This document shows positions 28,704-37,359 of a DNA stretch of 64,000 nt, piece by piece. The notes under the pieces were generated by a model. That model did not search any database. It worked only from the letters and a program-made list of their open reading frames with translations, and was not told where the DNA came from. Both the position numbers and the translations under genes were made by a program. The number at the start of each line of letters is the position of its first letter. Position 1 is the stretch's first letter. This stretch comes from Helicobacter anatolicus (lineage in GTDB: Bacteria > Campylobacterota > Campylobacteria > Campylobacterales > Helicobacteraceae), in assembly GCF_021300615.1 (NCBI RefSeq), contig NZ_JAJTMY010000001.1:480300-544299 (forward strand). Direction: 5' to 3'.

Positions 28704-29495
28704 TTAAGCTGCAATTTGTTCATAAAAAGTTTCATAATCTGCAGTGAGATAACCTACACATAGCATTTTTATATTTTTTTCTTGTTGTAGGCCATCATGT
28801 AGGATTCCCATATAGTTTTCTGGGAAAATAGGATCAAATAAAATTCCATTAGCACATTTATCAAAAATATCACCCTTTATAATGTTAAAAAATAAGTCTT
28901 GATAATAAGGACAACTTATAAAAGAATCTAAAACCTCTAAAGCAAAATATGTTACTTTGTCATTTTGCAAATAGTTGATCTTTTTTAGAAGAGTGTTTGC
29001 CATCACTTGGTATGCAATTTTTTTGATTTCTTGGATATCCAATCCGATTAGTTCTTGCAAGAATTTCTCCATTCTTGCTTGATAATCAAGTAAAATTTTT
29101 CCTTTTTCAAACACTAATATAAGAAAATTATTTTCAATATTTAGCACTTGAGTGAGCTTTTGAGAAATATCTTCCTTAAGCAATAAAAAAATTTGATGTT
29201 TTTTGCAAATTTGGTGTAAAAGCTGTTTATCATCAAGAATTTTAAAATTCTTATTAATATTGATTTTTTGTCGCCAATAGTTTTTCATCGCAAAATGTGT
29301 AGGGATTCTACCACTACTAATATGAGGTTGAATTAAAATTCCTTCATCCATCAAAACTTTGAAATAATTGCGAATTGTAGCAGATGAAATTTTCAATTCA
29401 AGAGAGTTTTTTAACATTTCAGATCCAATGGGTTCTTTTAACTTAATATATTCTTGAATAAATTGCTCTAGCAATATTTCTTTGCTATAACCCAT
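28704..29495 (-). CDS. hrcA: Heat-shock repressor HrcA
   Basis: A 263-residue repressor that binds CIRCE operators and controls chaperone genes. Seen: an N-terminal winged helix (about 1-75) with LKISSATIRNYFKVLMDEGILIQPHISSGRIPT, typical of HrcA, followed by a divergent effector domain. It is shorter than Bacillus HrcA (about 340), as in other Helicobacter. A CIRCE-like inverted repeat 59-85 bases upstream of the start suggests autoregulation of the whole operon; HspR may also act, but I did not find a HAIR element. Confidence 0.93.
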   Translation of the reverse strand: MGYSKEILLEQFIQEYIKLKEPIGSEMLKNSLELKISSATIRNYFKVLMDEGILIQPHISSGRIPTHFAMKNYWRQKININKNFKILDDKQLLHQICKKHQIFLLLKEDISQKLTQVLNIENNFLILVFEKGKILLDYQARMEKFLQELIGLDIQEIKKIAYQVMANTLLKKINYLQNDKVTYFALEVLDSFISCPYYQDLFFNIIKGDIFDKCANGILFDPIFPENYMGILHDGLQQEKNIKMLCVGYLTADYETFYEQIAA

Positions 29496-29553
29496 TCTCT
29501 TAATCCTTGTCTTAAATATTTATGCAAATTATCACTAAAAAAAGTAAATAGAT

Positions 29554-29580
29554 TTAGCATTCTATTTAAATTATTGCTAA
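29554..29580. promoter_or_regulatory. CIRCE-like operator upstream of hrcA
   Basis: TTAGCATTC (29554-29562), 9-base spacer, TATTGCTAA (29572-29580). The CIRCE consensus is TTAGCACTC-N9-GAGTGCTAA: the left arm matches 8 of 9 and the right arm 7 of 9, with the exact 9-base spacing. It lies between a possible -10 (TATAAA on the minus strand, 29608-29603) and the hrcA start, where HrcA would block transcription. Confidence 0.75.
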
Positions 29581-29813
29581 TTTTTTAAAAAACCTTAGTC
29601 TATTTATATAAAGTTTTATTAGTATCTATTTCATAACCTATTAAAAAATAATAAATAATATAGGATTATTGTTTTTATAAGTGTTTAAAAGTTGCAATTT
29701 AAATAAGGTTTATTTTCAAGTATTATGTAAATGGGTGAGCGTTGTATTTTGTTGGTGGTCAGTTTAAAGAAGAAAGATAGAAAATGCAACAACTATATTT
29801 TTTAAGATGTGTA
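29581..29813. other. Intergenic region upstream of hrcA
   Basis: AT-rich sequence holding the presumed hrcA promoter. The only open frame is a 24-codon one on the plus strand (about 29731-29805) with a conspicuous Lys/Asn/Cys content and no ribosome site; I do not call it a gene. Confidence 0.5.
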
Positions 29814-29824
29814 GGGGGGGGGGG
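29814..29824. repeat. Homopolymeric G11 tract
   Basis: Eleven consecutive G on the plus strand (C11 on the minus) in an otherwise very A/T-rich region. It lies 20 bases beyond the stop of the minus-strand lipoprotein gene and about 320 bases upstream of hrcA. Tracts of this length slip during replication in Helicobacter and Campylobacter and usually mark phase-variable sites. Confidence 0.9.
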
Positions 29825-29844
29825 ATAAAAATATAATTTTTCTA

Positions 29845-30483
29845 CTATTTTTGTTGCGATTGTAAAAAAAACCCTACCTCGTGAATTTCTTTGTCAATTT
29901 GCACTTTTATATATATTTTTCCTTCAATAGCATCTTGTAATACAATTGCTACAAATCCTCCTGAAAAAATATCGTTTTTTAAAGTTGTTTTTTTGAGATA
30001 ATGTGCAAATAAAATACTGCTACTATATTCAATTTCTCTAAAATAATCATCGCTAATTCCATAATTTCTTCCAAATCCAAAGCCAAAAAATGGAGAATAA
30101 AAAATATTTGGGTAGTAATAATTTATAGGTAGCGATGGAATAGGAATATTAAAAGCACGCAAGGAGTTTGTAAAATTAATATTGCTATGTAGGATTTGAT
30201 GTGAATCAAGTACTTTGAATATTTTTCCTTCTTGATACGCAGTAATATTATTGCTATCAAAAACAATAGGATTTTGCGATTTTGCAAGAACTTTTACTAA
30301 AAGAGGAGTTATAGTATTGTAATTATCTTGTGCAATTTCTAGTAAAACACTTGAATTTTTTAAATTAGATTCTATGATTTTTTTACCATTTTCAAAACTA
30401 AAATCTTGCAGAGGTGTAATTTGATACACACTGCCACATCCATAAAATAAACAAAAAAATAAAATTCCAAATATCTTTTTCAT
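29845..30483 (-). CDS. Predicted lipoprotein of unknown function
   Basis: A 212-residue exported protein. Seen: a lipoprotein signal peptide MKKIFGILFFCLFYGC, with lipidation expected at Cys 16, then a mature domain without a family I recognise; it has a glycine/aromatic-rich central stretch (YYYPNIFYSPFFGFGFGRNYG) and beta-strand-like segments at the C-terminus. The start at 30483 is chosen because it gives the signal peptide; a longer frame to 30552 begins with unlikely coding sequence overlapping the divergent hypE leader. A G11/C11 tract lies just past its stop codon and might vary its 3' untranslated region. Confidence 0.75.
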   Translation of the reverse strand: MKKIFGILFFCLFYGCGSVYQITPLQDFSFENGKKIIESNLKNSSVLLEIAQDNYNTITPLLVKVLAKSQNPIVFDSNNITAYQEGKIFKVLDSHQILHSNINFTNSLRAFNIPIPSLPINYYYPNIFYSPFFGFGFGRNYGISDDYFREIEYSSSILFAHYLKKTTLKNDIFSGGFVAIVLQDAIEGKIYIKVQIDKEIHEVGFFLQSQQK

Positions 30484-30537
30484 TTTTTCTCTTTTTTTTG
30501 TATTATGACAGAAAAATATCAAAAAAAGGTATGTTTT

Positions 30538-31539
30538 ATGCAAGTGGTACAATTAGCACATGGTAGTGGTGGCATACAAACACAAGAGTTTATTGAAAAG
30601 GTTTTTGAGAAGTATTTGGGGGAATTTTTTATAAGTAAAAGAGAGGATGCAGGGGTATTTATGGCAAATGGAAAGTTTGCTAGTAGTACAGATACTTATG
30701 TGGTTAACCCTTTATTTTTTTCGGGTGGAGATATTGGAAAATTAAGTATTTGTGGGAGTAGCAATGATGTTTTAATGATGGGGGCAATTCCTAGATATAT
30801 CACCATTGGTTTTATTATAGAAGAGGGGTTGGAAGTTGAGGTTTTGGAGTGTGTTTTGGAATCTATGAGAAGTGAGATAAAAAAAACTCAGCTAAAAGTT
30901 CTCTCTGCAGATACTAAAGTAGTAGAAAAGGGTAGTGTAGATAAACTTTTTATCAATACTACTGCAATTGGTGAGGTAATAGAGGATATTAGTATCCAAA
31001 ATTTGCAAGAAGGTGATGTAATTATTTTAAGTGGAAGTATTGGTGCGCATGGTGGTGTCATATTTTGTGCACGGAATGAAGTTAATCTTAATTCTTCGCT
31101 AAAAAGTGATTGTAAGCAACTTTATAGTATGTTTGCAAGGGTTTTTTCAAACCATGGACTTATTCATACTATGCGAGATGCAACAAGAGGAGGGATTGCC
31201 TCTGTTTTAAATGAATGGTGTGAGAGCTGTGATATGGATATTTTAATTGATGAAGAGAGTATTCCTGTAAGTAGTGAAGTGCAGGGGATTTGTGAAATTT
31301 TAGGGTTAGAACCTTATGTTTTGGCAAATGAGGGGACTTGTATTCTTGCTGTGGCTAAGAAAGATGCCATTAGGGTTTTAGAACTTTTACATATGCATGA
31401 AGATGGCAAGGAGGCTTGTATTATTGGAGAGATTTGTAAAAAATCTAGTAGTAATGCTAGGGTGATTTTAAAAAATGCATGGGGCGGTATGAGGTTTTTG
31501 GATTATCCGCAAGGTGAATTGCTACCAAGAATTTGTTAG
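30538..31539 (+). CDS. hypE: Hydrogenase maturation protein HypE
   Basis: A 333-residue HypE (PurM/SelD-like ATPase) that dehydrates the carbamoyl group received from HypF to make the cyanide ligands of [NiFe] hydrogenase. Seen: N-terminal LAHGSGGIQTQEFIEK, DTYVVNPLFFSGGDIGKLSICGSSNDVLMMG, MRDATRGGIASVLNEW, and the essential C-terminal cysteine in PRIC. I start at 30538, with AAGG at 30526-30529. HypF, its partner, is encoded 7 kb away in this window; in H. pylori the two genes are close together. Confidence 0.95.
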   Translation: MQVVQLAHGSGGIQTQEFIEKVFEKYLGEFFISKREDAGVFMANGKFASSTDTYVVNPLFFSGGDIGKLSICGSSNDVLMMGAIPRYITIGFIIEEGLEVEVLECVLESMRSEIKKTQLKVLSADTKVVEKGSVDKLFINTTAIGEVIEDISIQNLQEGDVIILSGSIGAHGGVIFCARNEVNLNSSLKSDCKQLYSMFARVFSNHGLIHTMRDATRGGIASVLNEWCESCDMDILIDEESIPVSSEVQGICEILGLEPYVLANEGTCILAVAKKDAIRVLELLHMHEDGKEACIIGEICKKSSSNARVILKNAWGGMRFLDYPQGELLPRIC

Positions 31540-31581
31540 TTTTTATTGGTGTATAAGGGTTTATATAGTTTTGCATAGGGG

Positions 31582-31610
31582 TTTGATTTTCTGTTTTTTG
31601 TAAAATCAAA
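31582..31610. terminator. Hairpin between convergent hypE and murE
   Basis: TTTGATTTT (31582-31590) and AAAATCAAA (31602-31610) form a 9-bp A/T-rich stem around an 11-base T-rich loop, 43 bases after the hypE stop. The A/T-rich stem makes terminator function uncertain. Confidence 0.4.
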
Positions 31611-31678
31611 TTATATGAAAATTATAGTTTTCAATACTAAAATAAAAAAAGTAGCTGTATCCATAATTTTGTGATTTT

Positions 31679-33004
31679 CTATGTTGCTGTTTTAAAAACT
31701 TTTTGACAAATTTCTTTGATAACTTTTCGATCATCAAATTCAATTGTTTTGTCCTTTAGAATTTGATAAGTTTCATCCCCTTTACCCAATACAAGCAATA
31801 CTTCATGTTTTTTTAGGTTTTTAATTGCTGTAAAGATTGCTTCATAGCGATCTTCTTGTAAAACTACATGGGATGTATCATTGATTCCTTGTATAATATC
31901 TTGAATAATCTCTTTGGGTTCTTCGTTTCGTGGATTATCACTTGTAATATAGATTTTTTTAGCGTATTTTTGCGCTACTTTTCCCATTAGTGGGCGTTTG
32001 CTTTTATCTCTATCGCCACCTGCACCAAATACAACACTAATTTCATAATCCTCAAAACTCTGAAAAATTTTCTCCATTCCATCGTGAGTGTGTGCAAAAT
32101 CCACAAGAATTAAGGGGTTTTGATAAACTACTTCCATGCGACCACTCACCCCACAAAATCCCCTTAAACTTTTTAAAAGTTTTAAAATATCACTATCAAA
32201 AAGCTTGTGAATACAAAGTAAAGAAGCTAGAATATTTGAAAGATTATGTTTTCCATAAAGAAGGGAAGAAAGTTTATAACATTGATGATTTATAATTAAA
32301 TCCGCTGAAATTCCATTTTCTTGCAAATAATTTTTAATGCAAAAATCAGCCCCAGAATCTTGCAAACTATAAGTATAAGCATTTTTGGGGTTAAAATGTA
32401 CATTTTTATCATCATGGTTAATAATTTTTAGTCCCTCATCTTGCAAAAAAGCATTTTTGGTTGCAATATAATTTTCAAGACTCTTGTGATAGTCTAAATG
32501 ATCACTTGTGATATTTGTAAGAATTTTTGCCGCAAATTCTAAACCATAGATTCTTTGCTGTTCAATAGCATGGGAACTTACCTCCATAACTAAAACTTCA
32601 CATCCTAGTTTTGTTAAAAGATTTAAATCTTCATATAGTTCCAAAATTGTTGGTGTTGTAAGTCCTTTTTCTTTCAATCTCTTTCCATCAAAAAAAAGAC
32701 CTTGTGTCCCTAGCATTGCGCATTTATAACCTAGATCCTTTAGAATGTGATAGATGAGATTTGCGGTTGTTGTCTTGCCGTTTGTACCTGTGATTCCAAT
32801 AATTTTATTAGGGAAGGAAAAATATTTTTTTAGATCACTGTAATGCAAAATATCATATCCTAAAGTGCGCATTTGCTCTGCAAAAATTTTATTTCGTGGA
32901 GTTTGTACAAATAAAACTTCTTGATTTTCCTGTGCTTCTTGTGCGCGATCGCTTAAAAATTTATAATTTTTGTGATTAAAATTAATCGTGTATGTAATTT
33001 TCAT
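31679..33004 (-). CDS. murE: UDP-MurNAc-tripeptide synthetase
   Basis: A 441-residue Mur ligase that adds meso-diaminopimelate to UDP-MurNAc-L-Ala-D-Glu. Seen: ATP-binding motif GITGTNGKTTTANLIYHIL at about residue 70, TSDHLDYHKSLENY, GVSGRMEVV, VDFAHTHDGMEKI, and the DNPR motif (TSDNPRNEEP) that selects meso-DAP rather than lysine. It overlaps the upstream 199-residue gene by 4 bases. The order NifU-like-hypothetical-murE matches H. pylori. Confidence 0.95.
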   Translation of the reverse strand: MKITYTINFNHKNYKFLSDRAQEAQENQEVLFVQTPRNKIFAEQMRTLGYDILHYSDLKKYFSFPNKIIGITGTNGKTTTANLIYHILKDLGYKCAMLGTQGLFFDGKRLKEKGLTTPTILELYEDLNLLTKLGCEVLVMEVSSHAIEQQRIYGLEFAAKILTNITSDHLDYHKSLENYIATKNAFLQDEGLKIINHDDKNVHFNPKNAYTYSLQDSGADFCIKNYLQENGISADLIINHQCYKLSSLLYGKHNLSNILASLLCIHKLFDSDILKLLKSLRGFCGVSGRMEVVYQNPLILVDFAHTHDGMEKIFQSFEDYEISVVFGAGGDRDKSKRPLMGKVAQKYAKKIYITSDNPRNEEPKEIIQDIIQGINDTSHVVLQEDRYEAIFTAIKNLKKHEVLLVLGKGDETYQILKDKTIEFDDRKVIKEICQKVFKTAT

Positions 33005-33600
33005 AATCTATCTACAAGTTTTTTTAATATTTTATCTAATTCAGAATCAAAAAATACAACTTTTTTCATACTTTCAATATATTGTAAACAATACTCCGAG
33101 AGATTGTTGTCCAACAAATCATTTAAAAAACTATAAAAATCTTCTTTTTTAGTAAAAATAATTTTAGAACTAAAGAGTAGATTTTCAAAAACTTCTTTAA
33201 AATTTTTTTCCTTACACATTTGCTGAAAATCTTTATATAAAATTCCATCAATTTCTTCAACTTTTAGATCTTTTTGGTCATCAAAAAATACTGCAGCAAT
33301 TTTATCTATTCCATTGTCAAAAGATTTAATTCCTTCCAGAATACTTTGCTGTACTTTTTTTCGAAAAGAACGCGGATTTGTTCCTATCATTGTTTGATAA
33401 AGATCATAAAAACCATGCGCTTCATTGGGAAATTCTATTGCCATATCTGTAAGAAAAAGTCCAATTTTTGCCTCCAAATCTTCCTCATCAAGATAGAGAG
33501 CATCAGAAAAATACTGCATTGATTGTTTGTATTGTTTTATTTCAAATAATTCAAAACCTTTGCGAATTAAAATACGTTTTTTAGGATTATTGTTTGACAA
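33001..33600 (-). CDS. Conserved hypothetical protein (TPR-like N-terminus)
   Basis: A 199-residue protein of unknown function. Residues about 10-50 look like one tetratricopeptide-type helix pair (GFELFEIKQYKQSMQYFSDALYLDEEDLEAKIGL); the rest is helical, acidic and without Cys motifs, signal peptide or membrane segments. It lies between a NifU-like gene (3 bases) and murE (4-base overlap), a position conserved in H. pylori, so it is a real gene. A scaffolding or interaction role is only a guess. Confidence 0.75.
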   Translation of the reverse strand: MSNNNPKKRILIRKGFELFEIKQYKQSMQYFSDALYLDEEDLEAKIGLFLTDMAIEFPNEAHGFYDLYQTMIGTNPRSFRKKVQQSILEGIKSFDNGIDKIAAVFFDDQKDLKVEEIDGILYKDFQQMCKEKNFKEVFENLLFSSKIIFTKKEDFYSFLNDLLDNNLSEYCLQYIESMKKVVFFDSELDKILKKLVDRL

Positions 33601-33603
33601 TTT

Positions 33604-33885
33604 TTAATTCCTCTTAGCAAGTTCTTTCCAATCCTCCCCTGCCTGCACTTGCTGCACTTTAATATCAGGATGAATATCTGTTTGTAATTGTCGTAAAATG
33701 GCATTTTTTAAGGTGATATGAGAATGCGAACATCCAACACAAGCACCTTTTAATTCTACATAGACAGTTGCATTTTTGATTCCAAGAATGGTAATATCTC
33801 CACCATCTGCCAATAAATGTGGTCGCACCTTTTCGATGCTGATTTTCACAGGCGCTTGCAACTCTTCATCGCTAAAAAGAAACAT
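33604..33885 (-). CDS. NifU-like C-terminal-domain Fe-S scaffold protein
   Basis: A 93-residue protein consisting of a single NifU C-terminal (Nfu) domain. Seen: ISIEKVRPHLLADGGDITILGI and the cluster-binding CXXC in ELKGACVGCSHSHITLKNAI. It carries or delivers Fe-S clusters. The ATG at 33885 is favoured (AGGAG just upstream); a GTG one codon earlier is possible. It heads the three-gene unit with the hypothetical protein and murE and is divergent from alaS. Confidence 0.93.
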   Translation of the reverse strand: MFLFSDEELQAPVKISIEKVRPHLLADGGDITILGIKNATVYVELKGACVGCSHSHITLKNAILRQLQTDIHPDIKVQQVQAGEDWKELAKRN

Positions 33886-34046
33886 CACTTCTCCTTGAAA
33901 TTTTTATTGAATTCTAGCAAAAAAAGCAAATCAGTCTATAAATATTTTTTTGATTTTATTTACTTCTTAGCATTGTTTTTTAGTATTTTTAAGTAGAATA
34001 AGTAGAATTATATTATGATTATATAAAATTATTCAAGGGTGTTTTT

Positions 34047-36605
34047 ATGTTGGATATTCGCGAAAAATTCTTAAAATTTTTTAGTCAAAAAGGTCATCAG
34101 GTATACTCTAGTATGCCTTTGGTACCAGATGATTCTACTTTATTGTTTACTAATGCTGGGATGGTGCAATTTAAAGAAATTTTTACAGGAAAAGTTCCTA
34201 CCCCCCCTACCCCTCGTGCAACTTCTTCACAACTTTGTATTCGTGCTGGTGGGAAACATAATGATCTTGAAAATGTAGGCTTTACGCGACGCCATCACAC
34301 TTTATTTGAAATGCTTGGGAATTTTTCCTTTGGGGATTATTTCAAAAAAGATGCTATTGCCTATGCTTGGGAATTTGTAACTGAAGTTTTAGGGTTTGAT
34401 AAGTCTAGATTATATGTGAGTGTGCATGAAAACGATAAAGAAGCTTTTGAAATTTGGTGTCAATATATCGATTCTACCAGAATTAAAAAAATGGGAGATA
34501 AGGACAATTTTTGGCAAATGGGGGATACGGGACCTTGCGGACCTTGTAGTGAAATTTTTGTAGATCAAGGTGAGGAGTTTAATGATAAGGAAGATTATTT
34601 TGGTGGAGATGGTGATAGGTTTTTAGAAATTTGGAATTTGGTTTTTATGGAGTTTGAGCGCCATAGCGATGGTAGCCTTACTCCTCTTCCTAAGCCTAGT
34701 ATTGATACGGGAATGGGACTTGAGCGTGTATGTGCATTACTAGAAGGTAAAAAAAGTAATTTTGATTCCCATATTTTTATGCCTTTGATTAATGAAGTGG
34801 AAAAACTTTGTAACAAACCTTATGTGTATGAGGATGGTGCAAGTTTTAGAGTAATTGCAGATCATGCAAGATCTGTTGCTTTTTTACTTGCACAAGGGAG
34901 TAATTTTGACAAAGAAGGGCGAGGATATGTTTTGCGTAGAATCTTACGACGAGCGGTAAGACATGGTTATCTTTTGGGATTAAATAAGCCATTTTTATAT
35001 AAAGTTGTAGAAAAAGTTTGCGATGAGATGGGGGGAGTTTATACTTATCTTATTGAACAAAAAGATTTTGTTGCCCAGCAATGTAGATTGGAAGAAGAAA
35101 GATTTTTTACCACAATTGAGCAAGGAATTCAACTTTTTAAAACAGAATTAGAACGCATTAAAAATGCTAAGCAAAATGTTTTTGATGGAAATGTTGCTTT
35201 CAAGCTTTATGATACTTTTGGTTTTCCTTTGGATCTTACGCTTGATATGCTAAAGGAAGAAAATTTACTTCTGGATACTAAGGTTTTTGAAGATGCTATG
35301 CAAAGACAAAAAGATTTGGCTAAGACTTCATGGAAAGGCAGTGGAGATAGTGTTAAAGAGGGTGATTTTAAAGACATTTTACAAGAATTTGGAAGTAATT
35401 GCTTTGTAGGATATGAAAACATCTCTTCTAAAAGTAAGATTTTGGCTCTTTTTAATCAAGATTTTGAGCGTGTAGATTTACTTGATGGGATGGGATATGT
35501 GCTTTTAGATATTACTCCTTTGTATCCTGAGAGTGGCGGGGCAATTGGCGATTGTGGAGAGATATTTTTAGAAGATAAAAAAATCGCAGATATTTTGGAT
35601 ACTAAAAAATATTTTGGATTAAATATTAGTCAGATTCAAACACTAAGTCCTCTGAAAATTATGCAAGAAGTGGATATAACGGTAGATTCTTCTCATCGTT
35701 TGGAAGTGGCTAAACACCATTCAGCAACACATTTATTACATGCAGTATTGCGAAATAAATTTGGCACACAAGTAGCACAAGCAGGAAGTCTTGTAGAATC
35801 TAATCGTTTGCGTTTTGATTTCAGTTTTTTGCGTGCATTAACATCAGAAGAGCTTGAAGATATTGAAAAAGAAGTAAATATGCTAATCTTGCAACAAATT
35901 TCACTAAACACACAAAATATGTCGCTAGAGGATGCAAAAAATCAAGGAGCAATTGCTTTATTTGGTGAAAAATATGAGGATAATGTGCGAGTGGTTAGCT
36001 TTGGTGATGCATCTTGTGAGCTTTGTGGTGGAATCCATGCTGATAATACAGGTTTAATTGGTAGTTTTTTTATCACAAAGGAAAGTAGCGTATCAAGCGG
36101 TGTGAGGCGTATTGAAGCTGTGTGTGGTAATGCAGGATATCTTTATGCAAAAAATATTTTAAAAACTCAACAAGAAGCCAAAGAAATATTAAAGAATCAA
36201 GATATTTTACAGGGTATTGTAAAACTCAAAGAAAAAAATAAAGTACTGGAAAAACAGATACAAAATTCTCAAAAAAATACCCAACTACAACATGAAGAAA
36301 TTAATAATGCTTATCTTATTATCCAGTCTTTGCAAAATGATAATCTTAAAGAACTTGTAGATGATGTGAAGAATCGTTATGAAAAAGTTGCAATTTTATT
36401 AATTAATGAAGAAAAACTTCAGATTGTTGCTGGTAGTAAAAATACACCTATTAAAGCGGGTGAGTGGGTAAAAAAAGTAGCACAAGTTTTAGGTGGTAAT
36501 GGCGGAGGGCGTGATGATTTTGCTACCGCAGGTGGAAAAAATAAAGCTTCTTTGAAAGAAGCATTGCAAGAAGCACGAGAATTTGCTATAAAGTATTTTG
36601 CATGA
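34047..36605 (+). CDS. alaS: Alanyl-tRNA synthetase
   Basis: An 852-residue AlaRS. Seen: class II catalytic core at the N-terminus (FLKFFSQKGHQVYSSMPLVPD, TFANTGMVQF-like TNAGMVQFKEIF, RRHHTLFEMLGNFSFGDYF), the editing domain with HHSATHLLHAVLR and CELCGGIHADNTG metal ligands, a coiled coil at about 720-760 and the C-Ala domain ending GGNGGGRDDFATAGGKN. Length is normal. Its stop overlaps the maf start by 4 bases. Confidence 0.97.
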   Translation: MLDIREKFLKFFSQKGHQVYSSMPLVPDDSTLLFTNAGMVQFKEIFTGKVPTPPTPRATSSQLCIRAGGKHNDLENVGFTRRHHTLFEMLGNFSFGDYFKKDAIAYAWEFVTEVLGFDKSRLYVSVHENDKEAFEIWCQYIDSTRIKKMGDKDNFWQMGDTGPCGPCSEIFVDQGEEFNDKEDYFGGDGDRFLEIWNLVFMEFERHSDGSLTPLPKPSIDTGMGLERVCALLEGKKSNFDSHIFMPLINEVEKLCNKPYVYEDGASFRVIADHARSVAFLLAQGSNFDKEGRGYVLRRILRRAVRHGYLLGLNKPFLYKVVEKVCDEMGGVYTYLIEQKDFVAQQCRLEEERFFTTIEQGIQLFKTELERIKNAKQNVFDGNVAFKLYDTFGFPLDLTLDMLKEENLLLDTKVFEDAMQRQKDLAKTSWKGSGDSVKEGDFKDILQEFGSNCFVGYENISSKSKILALFNQDFERVDLLDGMGYVLLDITPLYPESGGAIGDCGEIFLEDKKIADILDTKKYFGLNISQIQTLSPLKIMQEVDITVDSSHRLEVAKHHSATHLLHAVLRNKFGTQVAQAGSLVESNRLRFDFSFLRALTSEELEDIEKEVNMLILQQISLNTQNMSLEDAKNQGAIALFGEKYEDNVRVVSFGDASCELCGGIHADNTGLIGSFFITKESSVSSGVRRIEAVCGNAGYLYAKNILKTQQEAKEILKNQDILQGIVKLKEKNKVLEKQIQNSQKNTQLQHEEINNAYLIIQSLQNDNLKELVDDVKNRYEKVAILLINEEKLQIVAGSKNTPIKAGEWVKKVAQVLGGNGGGRDDFATAGGKNKASLKEALQEAREFAIKYFA

Positions 36606-37153
36606 TAACTTTAGTATCTAATTCTCCTACAAGACAAAAAATTTTACAAGAGTATCAGATTGCCTTTCAGCAAGTATCTATAGATTTTGATGAAGAAAGT
36701 ATTACAAGTATTGTGCCAAAAACTTTTGCTTATGAAGCATGTAAGCATAAATTAGAAAGAGCCTCACAAGAACTTGGGGGTGATTGTGCGATATTGGTAG
36801 CAGATAGTGTTATTAGCGTGTCTTCTTGTATGCAGAGAAAACCAAAGACAAAAGAGGAAGCAAGAGAAATGCTAGAAAAACAAAGTGGACAAGAAATTGC
36901 TATTATAACCGCACAGATTCTTAAAACTAGCAAAATCGAGGTTTGTGATATCTCACAGACCATTTTAAAATTACAAGAATTTCATAAGGTTGATTTAAAA
37001 GAATATCTAGAATCTAGTCTTTGGCAAGGTAAAGCTGGGGCAGTGATGGTGGAGGGATTTCATAGTAAATATATCATTAAACAAAAAGGACTTTTTTCTA
37101 CAGCTTTGGGTTTAAGTGTAGAAAAATTTTTACCTTTTTTTGCGATAATATGA
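36602..37153 (+). CDS. maf: Maf family nucleotide pyrophosphatase
   Basis: A 183-residue Maf protein, a house-cleaning pyrophosphatase acting on non-standard or modified nucleotides (dTTP/UTP type in many family members). Seen: N-terminal LVSNSPTRQKILQEYQIAFQ (family S-X-S-P-R-R pattern, here SNSPTR) and the catalytic Asp in AILVADSVISV; the usual ADT is ADS here. It overlaps alaS and ccoS by 4 bases each; alaS-maf is conserved in H. pylori. Confidence 0.88.
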   Translation: MITLVSNSPTRQKILQEYQIAFQQVSIDFDEESITSIVPKTFAYEACKHKLERASQELGGDCAILVADSVISVSSCMQRKPKTKEEAREMLEKQSGQEIAIITAQILKTSKIEVCDISQTILKLQEFHKVDLKEYLESSLWQGKAGAVMVEGFHSKYIIKQKGLFSTALGLSVEKFLPFFAII

Positions 37154-37356
37154 ATACAACACTTTTGATTGTTATGCTTTTTGTATCTTTGTTGATTGGC
37201 TTGATGGGGCTTATAGTGTTTTTATGGGGGCTTAAAACAGGGCAATTTGATGATGAGAAAAAGATGACACAAAGTATCGTTTTGTTTGATGGCACTGAGG
37301 AGTTAAATCAAGCAATACAACAAGAAAAAAAACAACAAAATTTTAGAAAGGAATAA
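37150..37356 (+). CDS. ccoS: cbb3-type cytochrome oxidase maturation protein CcoS
   Basis: A 68-residue single-span membrane protein. Seen: one membrane segment (LLIVMLFVSLLIGLMGLIVFLWGLKTGQFDD), with the GQFDD end that is typical of CcoS, then a short polar tail. CcoS is needed for assembly of the heme and copper centres of cbb3 oxidase, the terminal oxidase of Helicobacter. The oxidase genes are not in this window. It overlaps maf by 4 bases and sits 3 bases before fqrB, as in H. pylori. Confidence 0.85.
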   Translation: MNTTLLIVMLFVSLLIGLMGLIVFLWGLKTGQFDDEKKMTQSIVLFDGTEELNQAIQQEKKQQNFRKE

Positions 37357-37359
37357 AAA

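Noticed and set aside
29731..29805. 24-codon frame upstream of the G11 tract as a phase-variable gene start
   Set aside because: It stops before the tract, has no ribosome site, and no coding frame of note continues after it.
34200..34215. C-rich run (CCCCCC) near the start of alaS as a possible contingency site
   Set aside because: alaS is essential and the protein is intact and family-like across the run; it encodes a conserved Pro stretch.
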